Of a stretch of 64,000 bases of DNA, positions 18,476-26,734 are shown piece by piece. The notes under the pieces are model-generated. The model searched no databases. It was given only the letters and a program-made list of their open reading frames with translations, and was not told the origin of the DNA. The stretch is taken from NCBI GenBank assembly GCA_036505295.1, contig DASXTQ010000019.1, positions 1-64,000 on the forward strand. The letters are read 5' to 3'. The stretch is from WS-7 sp036505295 (GTDB lineage: Bacteria > Eisenbacteria > RBG-16-71-46 > SZUA-252). Both the position numbers and the translations under genes were made by a program. The first letter of the stretch is position 1, and every line of letters starts with the position of its first letter.

Positions 18476-20941
18476 ATGAGTCCCAGGGCTGGACCGACCC
18501 GCCGCTTCCAGCTTCGAGTCCCAGCCGAGGACCGCCATCTCGCCGAGATCCGCGACTTCATCCAGGACGTCGGCGAGAAGATTCAGATACCCGGAAAGAT
18601 CCTCGCCAACACGAAACTCGCGGTAGACGAAGCCTGCACCAACATCGTGAAGCACGGTTACAAGGGGAAGACCGGCTTCATCGAAGTCGTGGTGACGGGA
18701 AACCAGCGCGAGTTCTCCATGGAGATCCGGGACCAGGGCGAAAGCTTCGACCTCCGCAACGTCAAGAGCCCCGATCTCAAGATGTACGTGGAGACGAGGA
18801 AGCGCGGCGGGCTCGGCGTCTTCCTGATGAATCAGCTCATGGACGACGTCCGCTATCGCGGGGGCCCGGACGGCAACGTCCTCACGATGTCGAAGCATCT
18901 CGGGCGACGGCGTCGGGGGGTGGGAAAAGAGGGCGGGCGTCCCCGCTCGCTCCGTTTCGCGTACACCCTTCAGGCGTTCGGCGCGATGACGTTCCTCGTC
19001 GCGGTCGCCTTCGGCGTGATCCACACGCGGCAGATGCAAAGCATCCGCGGAGAAGCGATGTCCCACGCCCGAAGCGTCGCGCGCGGGCTCGCGCTTCCGG
19101 CGGCGGAGGTGCTCTCGCGGCCCGAGCCGATGTCGATCGAGCAGACGCTCCTGAATCAGTCCATCCGCGCCGCGCTCCGGGCAAACCCGGAATACGTGTC
19201 GGCGCGCGTCCTCGATACGGCCGGGCGCGTGTGGGGCAGCAACCGATTCGAGGAGCTCTTCACCACGGAGCGAAGCGGGCTGAGGCAAGGATCCGGAGCG
19301 GGCCTCGGCAACCAGTGGGCGCCCCCCCGCTACCTCGTGAGCAACGGCGTCGGCACGATCGTCGAGCCAGTGCGGGCAGGCGCGACGGGGAAGGCGCTGG
19401 CCACCGTGCTCGGCTACGTGCAGATCGGCATCAGCGAGCAGGCGATCGGCGCACGAATCGTGGCGGCGCGCGCCGAGCTTGCGGGGATCGCGCTTCTCAC
19501 GCTGTTTCTCGGCTGCCTTCTCTCGATGCTCCTGATCGGAATCTTCGTGCGGCCGATCCAGGCGCTCTCCGACAGCGTGCGCGCGATCGGCGAAGGAACG
19601 ATGGTGGCCGACGTCGGCGCTTCCGGGAACGAGGAGATCGACGAGATCGCGCGCGCGTTCAACGAGATCACGGCCAAGTTCCGCGCGGCCCAGGGCAATC
19701 TCGTCGAACAGGAGCGCCTTCAGAAGGAGATGCAGGTCGCGCAGGAGATCCAGCAGAGCCTCCTTCCCCGGCGGGTGCCGGAGCTGGAGGGCTACGAGAT
19801 CGGAGCGCTCTACCGCGCGGCCAAGGAGGTCGGAGGGGACTATTACGATTTCGTGCAAGTCGACGAGCGGACGGTGGGCGTCGTGGTCGCGGACGTGTCG
19901 GGCAAGGGAGTCCCTGGCTCGCTCGTCATGACGATGATCCGGACCGCGCTTCGCATGGAGGCGCGCGGGAATCGGTCGGCCTCGGACGTCATGGCCCGAA
20001 TGAACACGTTCGTCACCGAGGACATGAAGAAGGGGATGTTCGTGACGATGTTCTATGTGGTGCTGGATTCGGTGAACCGCGTCGTGACCTACGCCAGCGC
20101 GGGGCACAATCCGATGATCCTCTACCGCGGCGAGACGGACTCGACCTACTTCCTGAAACCGAAAGGGATTCCCGTGGGGATCGACGCGCCGGACGCGGAT
20201 CTCTTCCGCCGCACCATCAGCGTCGAACGGCTCACGCTCAAGCAGGAAGATATGATCGTGATCTACACCGACGGAATCACGGAGGCCATGAATCCCATGC
20301 GGGAGCAGTTTGGCGAGGCGAGGCTTCTCGGCGCGATCAAGAGGCACGCGCATCTCAGCGCGCAGGGGTTCTCGGAGGCGTTGGACCGGGAGATCCATGA
20401 GTTCACCGCGGGCGCGCTCCAGAACGACGACATCACGCTGGTCGCGATCAAAGAAAAGGTGCAGCCCGAGGAGCGCATCGAATCGAAGCGGCGCGAGCTT
20501 TTCCGGCTCGTCGAGCAGGAGGGGGTGCCCGTCGGGGAAGCGTGTGACCGGCTGCAGGTCGCACCGTCGACCTACTACCGCTATCGCCGCCGGGTGGCCG
20601 AAGTGGGAGGGGAGGAAGGCCTGAAGAGCATTCGCCCGCGCTCAGGGCTCGCGAAGGCGAGCCTCGAGGAAGAGGCGGCCATCCTTTCGCTCGTGAAAGC
20701 GGAGCCTCTCATGGGGGCCAAACGGGTCGCGGAGCTGCTCCGGGCGACGGGCCGCTCGAGCCCTAATTTGACCCCGGCCGCGGTCTACGCAACCCTAAGG
20801 CGTCACGGACTTAACACGAAGGAAAAAAGGCTCGAGTTCGCCCAAAACGGAACCGATAGACGTATGGCAAGGCTGGCCCAGGCGCTTTCGGGGGCTACCC
20901 GGGCCGACCGCGCCCCAGAAGAACAAGGAGGGGGAGAATGA
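18476..20941 (+). CDS. RsbW-like kinase fused to membrane RsbU-type PP2C phosphatase with transposase-like HTH tail
   Basis: An 821-residue fusion. Residues 10-140 are an anti-sigma HATPase (N box DEACTNIVKHGY, D box EIRDQGESFD, G box RGGLGVFLMNQ). Two membrane segments (about 165-182 and 340-363) flank a periplasmic sensor region, then HAMP (about 364-415) and a SpoIIE/PP2C domain (about 430-660: EVGGDYYDF, VADVSGKGVPGS). Residues about 670-790 form a helix-turn-helix tail like the IS3-transposase N-terminal region (LTPAAVYATLRRHGLNTKEK). Kinase and phosphatase normally sit on separate proteins in partner switching, so one chain could do both. The next gene, overlapping by ATGA, encodes the STAS partner with a similar tail. 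Confidence 0.88.
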   Translation: MSPRAGPTRRFQLRVPAEDRHLAEIRDFIQDVGEKIQIPGKILANTKLAVDEACTNIVKHGYKGKTGFIEVVVTGNQREFSMEIRDQGESFDLRNVKSPDLKMYVETRKRGGLGVFLMNQLMDDVRYRGGPDGNVLTMSKHLGRRRRGVGKEGGRPRSLRFAYTLQAFGAMTFLVAVAFGVIHTRQMQSIRGEAMSHARSVARGLALPAAEVLSRPEPMSIEQTLLNQSIRAALRANPEYVSARVLDTAGRVWGSNRFEELFTTERSGLRQGSGAGLGNQWAPPRYLVSNGVGTIVEPVRAGATGKALATVLGYVQIGISEQAIGARIVAARAELAGIALLTLFLGCLLSMLLIGIFVRPIQALSDSVRAIGEGTMVADVGASGNEEIDEIARAFNEITAKFRAAQGNLVEQERLQKEMQVAQEIQQSLLPRRVPELEGYEIGALYRAAKEVGGDYYDFVQVDERTVGVVVADVSGKGVPGSLVMTMIRTALRMEARGNRSASDVMARMNTFVTEDMKKGMFVTMFYVVLDSVNRVVTYASAGHNPMILYRGETDSTYFLKPKGIPVGIDAPDADLFRRTISVERLTLKQEDMIVIYTDGITEAMNPMREQFGEARLLGAIKRHAHLSAQGFSEALDREIHEFTAGALQNDDITLVAIKEKVQPEERIESKRRELFRLVEQEGVPVGEACDRLQVAPSTYYRYRRRVAEVGGEEGLKSIRPRSGLAKASLEEEAAILSLVKAEPLMGAKRVAELLRATGRSSPNLTPAAVYATLRRHGLNTKEKRLEFAQNGTDRRMARLAQALSGATRADRAPEEQGGGE

Positions 20942-21615
20942 AGGGAATCGACGTCTACGTCGAAGAGGCGTCCCAAAACCAAGGTGTGTCGATTCTGCGC
21001 GTCTCCGGCTACGTGGACACCACGACGAGCCCCGATCTGGAGCGGCGTCTCCAAGCGCTGCTCCGCGAGAAGCGCTACCATGTGGTGGTGGACCTCGCGC
21101 GCGTGGAATACATCTCGAGCGCCGGCTGGGGAATATTCATCAGCGAAATCCGCGAAATCCGCGAGCACGGCGGCGACCTGAAGCTCGCCGGGATGGCTCC
21201 CGACGTCAAGGAGGTCTTCGACCTTCTCGAGTTCGAGAACATCTTGCAGGCGTATACGGACGCCGACCTCGCGGTCGCCTCCTTTGGGCCGATCGTGCCG
21301 GCGAATACCACCACGATTCCGGGCTCTGGGGCCGGCGGGGCGCCTCATTCGGCATCCGAAGCCCATGGCCCGCAACGCAGCGAGACGGTCCTCTCCGACG
21401 AGGACCTCGTGCGCGAGATCGTGCGCCAGCACCCCGATTACGGCCTCATGAGGATCCAGAAAGATCTCCGGAAACCGGAGCGCGGCGGGCGCGAGATGAA
21501 CCCTGTGCAGCTCTACGTGCTCCTCCGCAGGCTCGAGCTCGACACGCGCGAGCGCCGCGAAGCGTTCGCCAAGGGAGACGCCCCGGCGGCCAGTTCGAGC
21601 CCAACGAGAAGCTGA
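20938..21615 (+). CDS. STAS-domain anti-sigma-factor antagonist with HTH-like tail
   Basis: A 225-residue protein. Residues 1-115 are a STAS domain with the switching serine in EYISSAGWGIFISE, the site the upstream kinase domain would phosphorylate and the PP2C domain dephosphorylate. After a linker, residues about 140-210 resemble the tail of the upstream fusion protein: YGLMRIQKDLRK, then MNPVQLYVLLRRLELDTRER. Such a tail is not part of ordinary STAS antagonists. The start overlaps the upstream stop by ATGA and has a GGAGGGGGAG site. A rho-independent terminator follows at 21630. Confidence 0.88.
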   Translation: MKGIDVYVEEASQNQGVSILRVSGYVDTTTSPDLERRLQALLREKRYHVVVDLARVEYISSAGWGIFISEIREIREHGGDLKLAGMAPDVKEVFDLLEFENILQAYTDADLAVASFGPIVPANTTTIPGSGAGGAPHSASEAHGPQRSETVLSDEDLVREIVRQHPDYGLMRIQKDLRKPERGGREMNPVQLYVLLRRLELDTRERREAFAKGDAPAASSSPTRS

Positions 21616-21629
21616 CACTCGAGTTTCTC

Positions 21630-21666
21630 GGCCCCGCCTCTTCGAGACGCGGGGCCCTCACTTTTT
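21630..21666 (+). terminator. Rho-independent terminator after the STAS gene
   Basis: An 8-bp perfect stem (GGCCCCGC at 21630-21637 with GCGGGGCC at 21649-21656), an 11-base loop and a T5 run at 21662-21666. It ends the plus-strand operon 10238-21615. Confidence 0.75.
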
Positions 21667-21670
21667 CGGC

Positions 21671-21699
21671 TTGACCGGAAACGCTCGACACGCTACCTT
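21671..21699 (+). promoter_or_regulatory. Possible promoter for the VWA-protein operon
   Basis: TTGACC (21671-21676), a 17-base spacer and TACCTT (21694-21699), directly after the terminator and about 110 bases before the 21813 start. The -10 box is only half consensus. Confidence 0.35.
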
Positions 21700-21812
21700 C
21701 GAGTCACGGCCTCCTGCAGCACAGCCGCATCTCCCGTGACTCGACCCCGCCCTCACAACGCAGAGCCCGTTAGGGAACCTATCGGGATTACGATCCTCCC
21801 GAGACTCGACTC

Positions 21813-23975
21813 TTGAATTTCTCATTCTCGTCATCCCCCAGCATCATCGCGCTGGTACTCCTGGCCGCGGCCTTTGCCCTCGGGATCTCGCTCTATCTCA
21901 CGCGATACCCGGCGCTGGCCCCGCGACGCCGCGCGATTCTCACGGCCGTCCGCACCGCCACGCTGCTGGCGCTTCTCTTCGCGTCGCTCGCACCGGTCGT
22001 GCGGTATTCCAGCGCGGCGCGCGAACGGAACCGGCTGCTCATCCTGGTCGACCATTCCGGAAGCATGGAGGTCCGGGACGGCGACTCGGCGGGACGAACG
22101 CGGCGCGAGGTCGTGGACAGCGCGGCGACCGCGATCGCGAGTGGGTTCTCGGGACGGTACGACGTACGGCTGGCGTCCTTCGACGCCTCGTTGGGGCCGA
22201 TCGGCAAACCCTCGTCGTGGAAGACCGCGACCCAAACGCGCGGTGCGGGGGAGACCGCGCTTGGGGACGCGATCCGGGAGGCGCTCGACCGCGTGGATCC
22301 GGATTCGCTCGCGGCGCTGCTCGTCTTGAGCGACGGCGCGGTGAATCGCGGGGAGGACCCGGAGCGCGCGTTGACATCGACCGTACCCGCCTTCGCGCTC
22401 GTTGTGGGCTCCACGGGCGATCCTCCCACGACCGGTATCGGCGGAATCGATGCTCCTAGCGAGGTCGTCATCGGTCGGTCCGCGATCCTCTCCGTGACGG
22501 TCCGTCACGGGACTCGCCCCGCGACGCGCGGCGTTGCGCGCCTGAGCGAGGGTGCGCGGGAGCTGGGCCGGGCTTCCTTCGCGTTGGAGCGACCCGGCTC
22601 CGTGAGCCGCGTCACGATTCCCTTCACCCTCGGAGAACGCGGCAAGCATTTCCTCGCGGTGAAGCTCGACAGCTTGCCCGGGGATCCCATCACGCAGAAC
22701 AAGCGGAGGCTGATCGCGGTCACCGCACGCCCGGCGAAACGCCTGGTGCCGCTTGTGGCGACGGCATGGGACTGGGACCTTCGCTCCTTCGCGCGCGGTG
22801 TGGAGGAGGATACGTCCTGGGCGATCCAACGATGGGCCCCGTCCGGATCGTCCTCCGTTGCGGCCCCCGGCGGCGCACCGCAGAGTTTCGCCCAGGTGCT
22901 GCGCGACGCTGACGTCCTTGTCCTTCGATACGATTCCCGCACGCTCCCCTCGGAGCGGAGCGCGGAAGTTCTCAGCTTTCTCAATCGCGGAGGGGGCGTG
23001 CTGTTCTGGACCGACCCGGTGAACCGGCCCCCGGCCGCGGGTCCTCTCACGAACGCTCTCGGGCTCGCGTGGCGCGACTTCGGCAGAGCGACCGGGCCCA
23101 GCACGGGCGTGGAGCTGTCTCCAGCCGGCAGGGCGCACGAAGTCTCGCTTCTTGGGGGGGATGCCGCCACCGCGACCGCCACCTGGCGCTCGCTCCCGCC
23201 GATTCAGACGCCGTACATCCTGAGCCTCAAGGGCAACGCGCTCACCCCGCTCCTCGAGGCGCGCTACGGAACCGAGACCACACCGCTTCTCCTGGCGGGG
23301 AGGGTCGGCGCCGGCCGCGTCGCCGTATTGAACGCGGCGGGCGTCTATCGATGGGGCCTGACGGCGGCCGGGCTGGGGGGCGGGGCCGGCATCGAGCCAT
23401 CCTTCTTCGGCGGGCTCAACGCCTGGCTCTCGCAGAGCGCGGACGACCGGCCGGTTCGGATCTCCGCCCCCGACCTCACGCCGGCCGAGCGGGCGGTCCC
23501 GGTGCGGCTCGCGCTCGCGAACGGCGCCGTCGGCACCGGAGCGCGGGCGACCGTACGAGCGCGGCGGAGCGCCGGCGGCGTCGCCGGCGAATCGCGCCTC
23601 ATAGGCTCGAACCAGGGCGATTTTGCGGGCTCGATCGCGCTTCCGGAGGGGATCTATTGGCTCGTGGGGCGCGTGGAGCGCGCGGGACGATTGGTGGGCA
23701 CGGACAGCCTTCGGGTCGCGGTCGGTGAGCAGGGCGTCGAATTTGAATCGCTTGGCGCGGAGCCTTCCGTGCTCGAGCGGCTGGCTTCGCGCTCGGGAGG
23801 CGTCGCGGCACCTCTGGTCCATCCGGGACCGGTTCTCGCGAGGCTGCGCTCGCCCGATATCGCCAGGGCTCGCATCATCGAGCTGGATATTTTCCACAAC
23901 GTCCCGCTTTTCATTGTGCTCGTCCTCGGCGCGACCGCGGAGTGGATTTTACGGAAGAGGTTCCATTTGCTTTAG
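21813..23975 (+). CDS. VWA-domain membrane protein
   Basis: A 720-residue inner-membrane protein. Two N-terminal hydrophobic segments (about 10-29 and 40-63) lead into a von Willebrand A domain whose MIDAS motif is LILVDHSGSMEV near residue 75. The middle and C-terminal parts resemble the BatA or glutamine-amidotransferase-like family found in FCB bacteria, with PVNRPPAAG and an ALLVLSDGAVNRG strand. The last 25 residues are a membrane helix ending in KRFHLL. The TTG start lacks a strong ribosome site, so the exact N-terminus is uncertain. The function is not established; such proteins often work with MoxR ATPases, none of which is nearby. Confidence 0.78.
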   Translation: MNFSFSSSPSIIALVLLAAAFALGISLYLTRYPALAPRRRAILTAVRTATLLALLFASLAPVVRYSSAARERNRLLILVDHSGSMEVRDGDSAGRTRREVVDSAATAIASGFSGRYDVRLASFDASLGPIGKPSSWKTATQTRGAGETALGDAIREALDRVDPDSLAALLVLSDGAVNRGEDPERALTSTVPAFALVVGSTGDPPTTGIGGIDAPSEVVIGRSAILSVTVRHGTRPATRGVARLSEGARELGRASFALERPGSVSRVTIPFTLGERGKHFLAVKLDSLPGDPITQNKRRLIAVTARPAKRLVPLVATAWDWDLRSFARGVEEDTSWAIQRWAPSGSSSVAAPGGAPQSFAQVLRDADVLVLRYDSRTLPSERSAEVLSFLNRGGGVLFWTDPVNRPPAAGPLTNALGLAWRDFGRATGPSTGVELSPAGRAHEVSLLGGDAATATATWRSLPPIQTPYILSLKGNALTPLLEARYGTETTPLLLAGRVGAGRVAVLNAAGVYRWGLTAAGLGGGAGIEPSFFGGLNAWLSQSADDRPVRISAPDLTPAERAVPVRLALANGAVGTGARATVRARRSAGGVAGESRLIGSNQGDFAGSIALPEGIYWLVGRVERAGRLVGTDSLRVAVGEQGVEFESLGAEPSVLERLASRSGGVAAPLVHPGPVLARLRSPDIARARIIELDIFHNVPLFIVLVLGATAEWILRKRFHLL

Positions 23976-24083
23976 GGCGCCCACTCGAGCCGCCGGCATC
24001 CAACACCCCGAGAGCAAAGGCGCTCCCCGAGCGCCGCCGATCCTACCGACAGCTCCCCCCGCCTCCTCTAAAGGGGGAATCCC

Positions 24084-25835
24084 ATGCCGCTCATTCTCGG
24101 GCGCAAGCCCGCGTACTGTCTCGCCACCCTCGTCTTGCTCGCCGCGCACGTTTCGCGTTCGGACGCCGAAATTCTCCTGAACGAAGTGTTGTACGACCCC
24201 GAGGGGGCCGATGAGGGATCGGAGTTCGTGGAACTTTGGAATCCGGACACCGCCGCCATTTCGCTCCGTGGGATCGTCGTGGAGTCGGGCGATGGCTCGC
24301 GGCCCGGGGTTTGGACCCCGGTGTACGTGGGAACGGACGGCGACTCGGTGTCTCCCCGGCACGCGTTTCTGATCCCGGGGTCTGTCCTTCTCGCTCCCCT
24401 CCAGAACGGTCCCGACGCGATTCGTCTGACCCGCGCGGGCGTCGTGCTCGACCTCTTGGGTTACGGGGCGCTCACGGCAAGCGAGCTCTTTGAGGGCGCG
24501 CCCGCCGCGGACGCGCCATCCGGACAATCCCTCTCCCGTGCCGGCGATGGTGTGGACACCCAATGGAACGCAGCGGACTGGGCGCCCGAACCAAGCCCCA
24601 CGCCGGGGCGCGCGAACCACCCCGACGTCCGGCTCTCCTTCACGCGCGGAAGCGCCCGTCTCGTGCCGGATGTCCCCTGGCCGGGGGATGTCGCGACCCT
24701 GCGCGCGACCGTGAAGAATCTCGGGCGCCTGGCGGTCCCGGCGGCTCGATGGCAAGCCGAGGTCGTCGTGCGTGTCGGAGATGGACCGGATCGCCCGTGG
24801 TCCGCCGCGCCGGTGGGGATCAGCCCAGGCTCGACCGTCGCTCCGGGAGAAAGCGCGAGCGTTCAATGCGCGCTCTTCGCGCCTCCGCCCGGGAGGTTCG
24901 GTCTCCGGCTTTCCCTGCGCGATCTCGGCGTCGAGCCCTTGACAGATGGGTCCGCGGTCACGGATACCGCGCTCCTTGAGACGCGGTCGACGGCCGGCCC
25001 GCTCGTCGTGAACGAAATCGCGTTCCGGGATCGAGGGGCGGGGGAATGGGTCGAGCTGATGGCGCGGGAGGAAGTCGCGGACGTGGGCCTCTTCGCTCTT
25101 TCCGACGCGGGCGGCCGCGCCTATTCGATCGATCGGGGGCCGACACCGCGCCCCGCTCACGCGGGGGCGATCTTTGTGCTCGCGCAGTCGCCCGAGATAG
25201 TGCGCACGACCTATTCGCTTCCGGACAGCGCGGTCCTGGGATGCCTCGGCGGCTGGGTGGCCCTCAACGACGCCGATGGGGATGACGGTTTCGCCGACCG
25301 TGTGCGCGTCGTCGATGCGTCCGGCGCACCGTCGGATGTCGTCCCCTATCGCGCGGGATACACCGCGCGGGACGGATCGCTCGAGCGCCTCGGAACGATG
25401 CTCCCCAGCGCGTCGGCGAGCTCTTGGACGGAATCGATCGACCCTCGAGCAGGAACGCCGGCTCGGCCGAACTCGATTCAGGCCCCCGGGAAGGGAGCGG
25501 GTGACCGGGGCGCGCTTCTCATCGCGAGCGCCCGGGTGGTTCGGAGGGCGCCCGGACTGGCGGTCGCCCCGGTCGTGCTGCGATTCAGCGAGGAGGCGCG
25601 CGGGAGCCGAGTCCGCGTCTTCGTGCACGACCTCCTGGGCCGTCCGCGGCGGCTCCTCGTCGACGGGCAGCGAATCCTGGGTGAAGGAGCGTTTCTCTGG
25701 GACGGGCGCGACGACCAGGGTGCTCCCGTGCCGGCCGGGATCTACATCGTGCGGGCCGAAACGATTCCGGAAGACCGCGAGCCCATCAGGAGCGCAGCCC
25801 TCACGCTCTCCGTGGTGGATCGGTGGACGCGATGA
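24084..25835 (+). CDS. Secreted lamin-tail-domain protein with FlgD-like C-terminus
   Basis: A 583-residue exported protein. A signal peptide (LATLVLLAAHVSRSDA) precedes a lamin-tail (LTD) domain, about residues 29-150, with the tell-tale ILLNEVLYDPEGADEGSEFV. A second LTD-like unit starts near residue 305 (LVVNEIAFRDRGAGEWVELM). The last 100 residues are a FlgD-like Ig module (RVFVHDLLGRPRRLLVDG, WDGRDDQGAPVPAGIYIV). LTDs occur in many secreted bacterial nucleases and surface proteins, but no catalytic domain is visible here. The stop overlaps the 25832 start by ATGA. Confidence 0.82.
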   Translation: MPLILGRKPAYCLATLVLLAAHVSRSDAEILLNEVLYDPEGADEGSEFVELWNPDTAAISLRGIVVESGDGSRPGVWTPVYVGTDGDSVSPRHAFLIPGSVLLAPLQNGPDAIRLTRAGVVLDLLGYGALTASELFEGAPAADAPSGQSLSRAGDGVDTQWNAADWAPEPSPTPGRANHPDVRLSFTRGSARLVPDVPWPGDVATLRATVKNLGRLAVPAARWQAEVVVRVGDGPDRPWSAAPVGISPGSTVAPGESASVQCALFAPPPGRFGLRLSLRDLGVEPLTDGSAVTDTALLETRSTAGPLVVNEIAFRDRGAGEWVELMAREEVADVGLFALSDAGGRAYSIDRGPTPRPAHAGAIFVLAQSPEIVRTTYSLPDSAVLGCLGGWVALNDADGDDGFADRVRVVDASGAPSDVVPYRAGYTARDGSLERLGTMLPSASASSWTESIDPRAGTPARPNSIQAPGKGAGDRGALLIASARVVRRAPGLAVAPVVLRFSEEARGSRVRVFVHDLLGRPRRLLVDGQRILGEGAFLWDGRDDQGAPVPAGIYIVRAETIPEDREPIRSAALTLSVVDRWTR

Positions 25836-26665
25836 GGGCCGTCGCGGTCTTTCTCCTGTGGAGCGCGGCGGCGCCGACGCCGCACGCCTGGGCCGCATTC
25901 GAGCTCCGGGACGCGAGCCCGGACGCTTTGGGTGCCGCTTCCACCGATGGCGCATGGCACCCTTTCGATGATGGATCCGGCCCGATGCCATCAGGGGATC
26001 CCGGAGACTCTGCGTCGGCCGGCATGACCGCTCTTGCGTGGCGTGCTGGGGCAACCCGCGCGTCCCCCTTCGGCGCCGATGCGCTGTCGCTGAACCAGCT
26101 CGACCTCTCCCTGCAGCGAAACACCCACGCGTTCCGCCTTGAATACACCGCGCTCTCCGGCCCTGGGACAGGCGAGTCGTCGGTCCGTCTCGAGGTCCGG
26201 GAACGTGCCCCACGCCCGATCGCCCTGGCCCTCCGCGTGGAGCGGCTCGATCTTCTCCCCGACGACGCGGAAGCCTGGGGCGGCTGGGCGCTCGGCGGTT
26301 GCGCCCGGGGCGCATGGGGCGGACGGGTGGACGTGTGGATCGGCGGCGACCGGCTCTTGAGAACTCGAGCGCTGGAGCGGGGGGCCGTCCCCGCCACCCT
26401 GGAGCTGGGCGCGTCGCTGAGCGCGGGGTCAGCGCGCGCGGCGATCCTGGACCGTTGGCAGCCGGACGGGACCCATAGCCCGCGCATGGCGCTCGAGGTC
26501 CCGCTCGGGGACGCCTTGCGCCTATGGCTGGGACGCGCCTCCGCGCCAGGCAGGATTGGAGCGGCGCTCGAAGTCAGGACAGGGAACCTCGAGGCGTCCT
26601 GGGGGAGGCTCGACTATGCGTTCGGAGGAACGATCACGGGCATCCGTTTAGGGCTCGCGTCCGGG
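25832..26665 (+). CDS. Putative outer-membrane barrel protein, no in-frame stop seen
   Basis: Begins with a signal peptide (MRAVAVFLLWSAAAPTPHAWA), then amphipathic beta-strand-like sequence (LDLSLQRNTHAFRLEYTAL, LDYAFGGTITGIRLGLASG), which looks like the closing strands of a barrel. The frame has no stop before 31477. It runs through the opposite-strand terminator at 26666 and across the 26735-29584 gene, whose coding is clearly on the minus strand. I end the entry at the A-run before the terminator hairpin. The real end, a lost stop or a frameshift (TAG in another frame at 26649) cannot be decided from sequence alone. The start is coupled to the preceding gene by ATGA. Confidence 0.5.
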
Positions 26666-26699
26666 AAAAAAGGGCGGCCCGCCGTGAAGGCGGGCCGCC
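26666..26699 (-). terminator. Rho-independent terminator for the leftward 26735-29584 gene
   Basis: An 11-bp perfect stem (26673-26683 with 26689-26699), a 5-base loop and, on the minus strand, a T6 run (A6 at 26666-26671 on plus). It lies 35 bases past the minus-strand stop and would also be met, inverted, by transcripts of the rightward barrel gene. Confidence 0.85.
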
Positions 26700-26734
26700 G
26701 CGAGTCTTCGAAGCTCCACCGCGAGCGAGGCGCG

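Noticed and set aside
18320..20398. A 692-codon minus-strand frame
   Set aside because: Antisense shadow of the kinase-phosphatase fusion; no family sequence.
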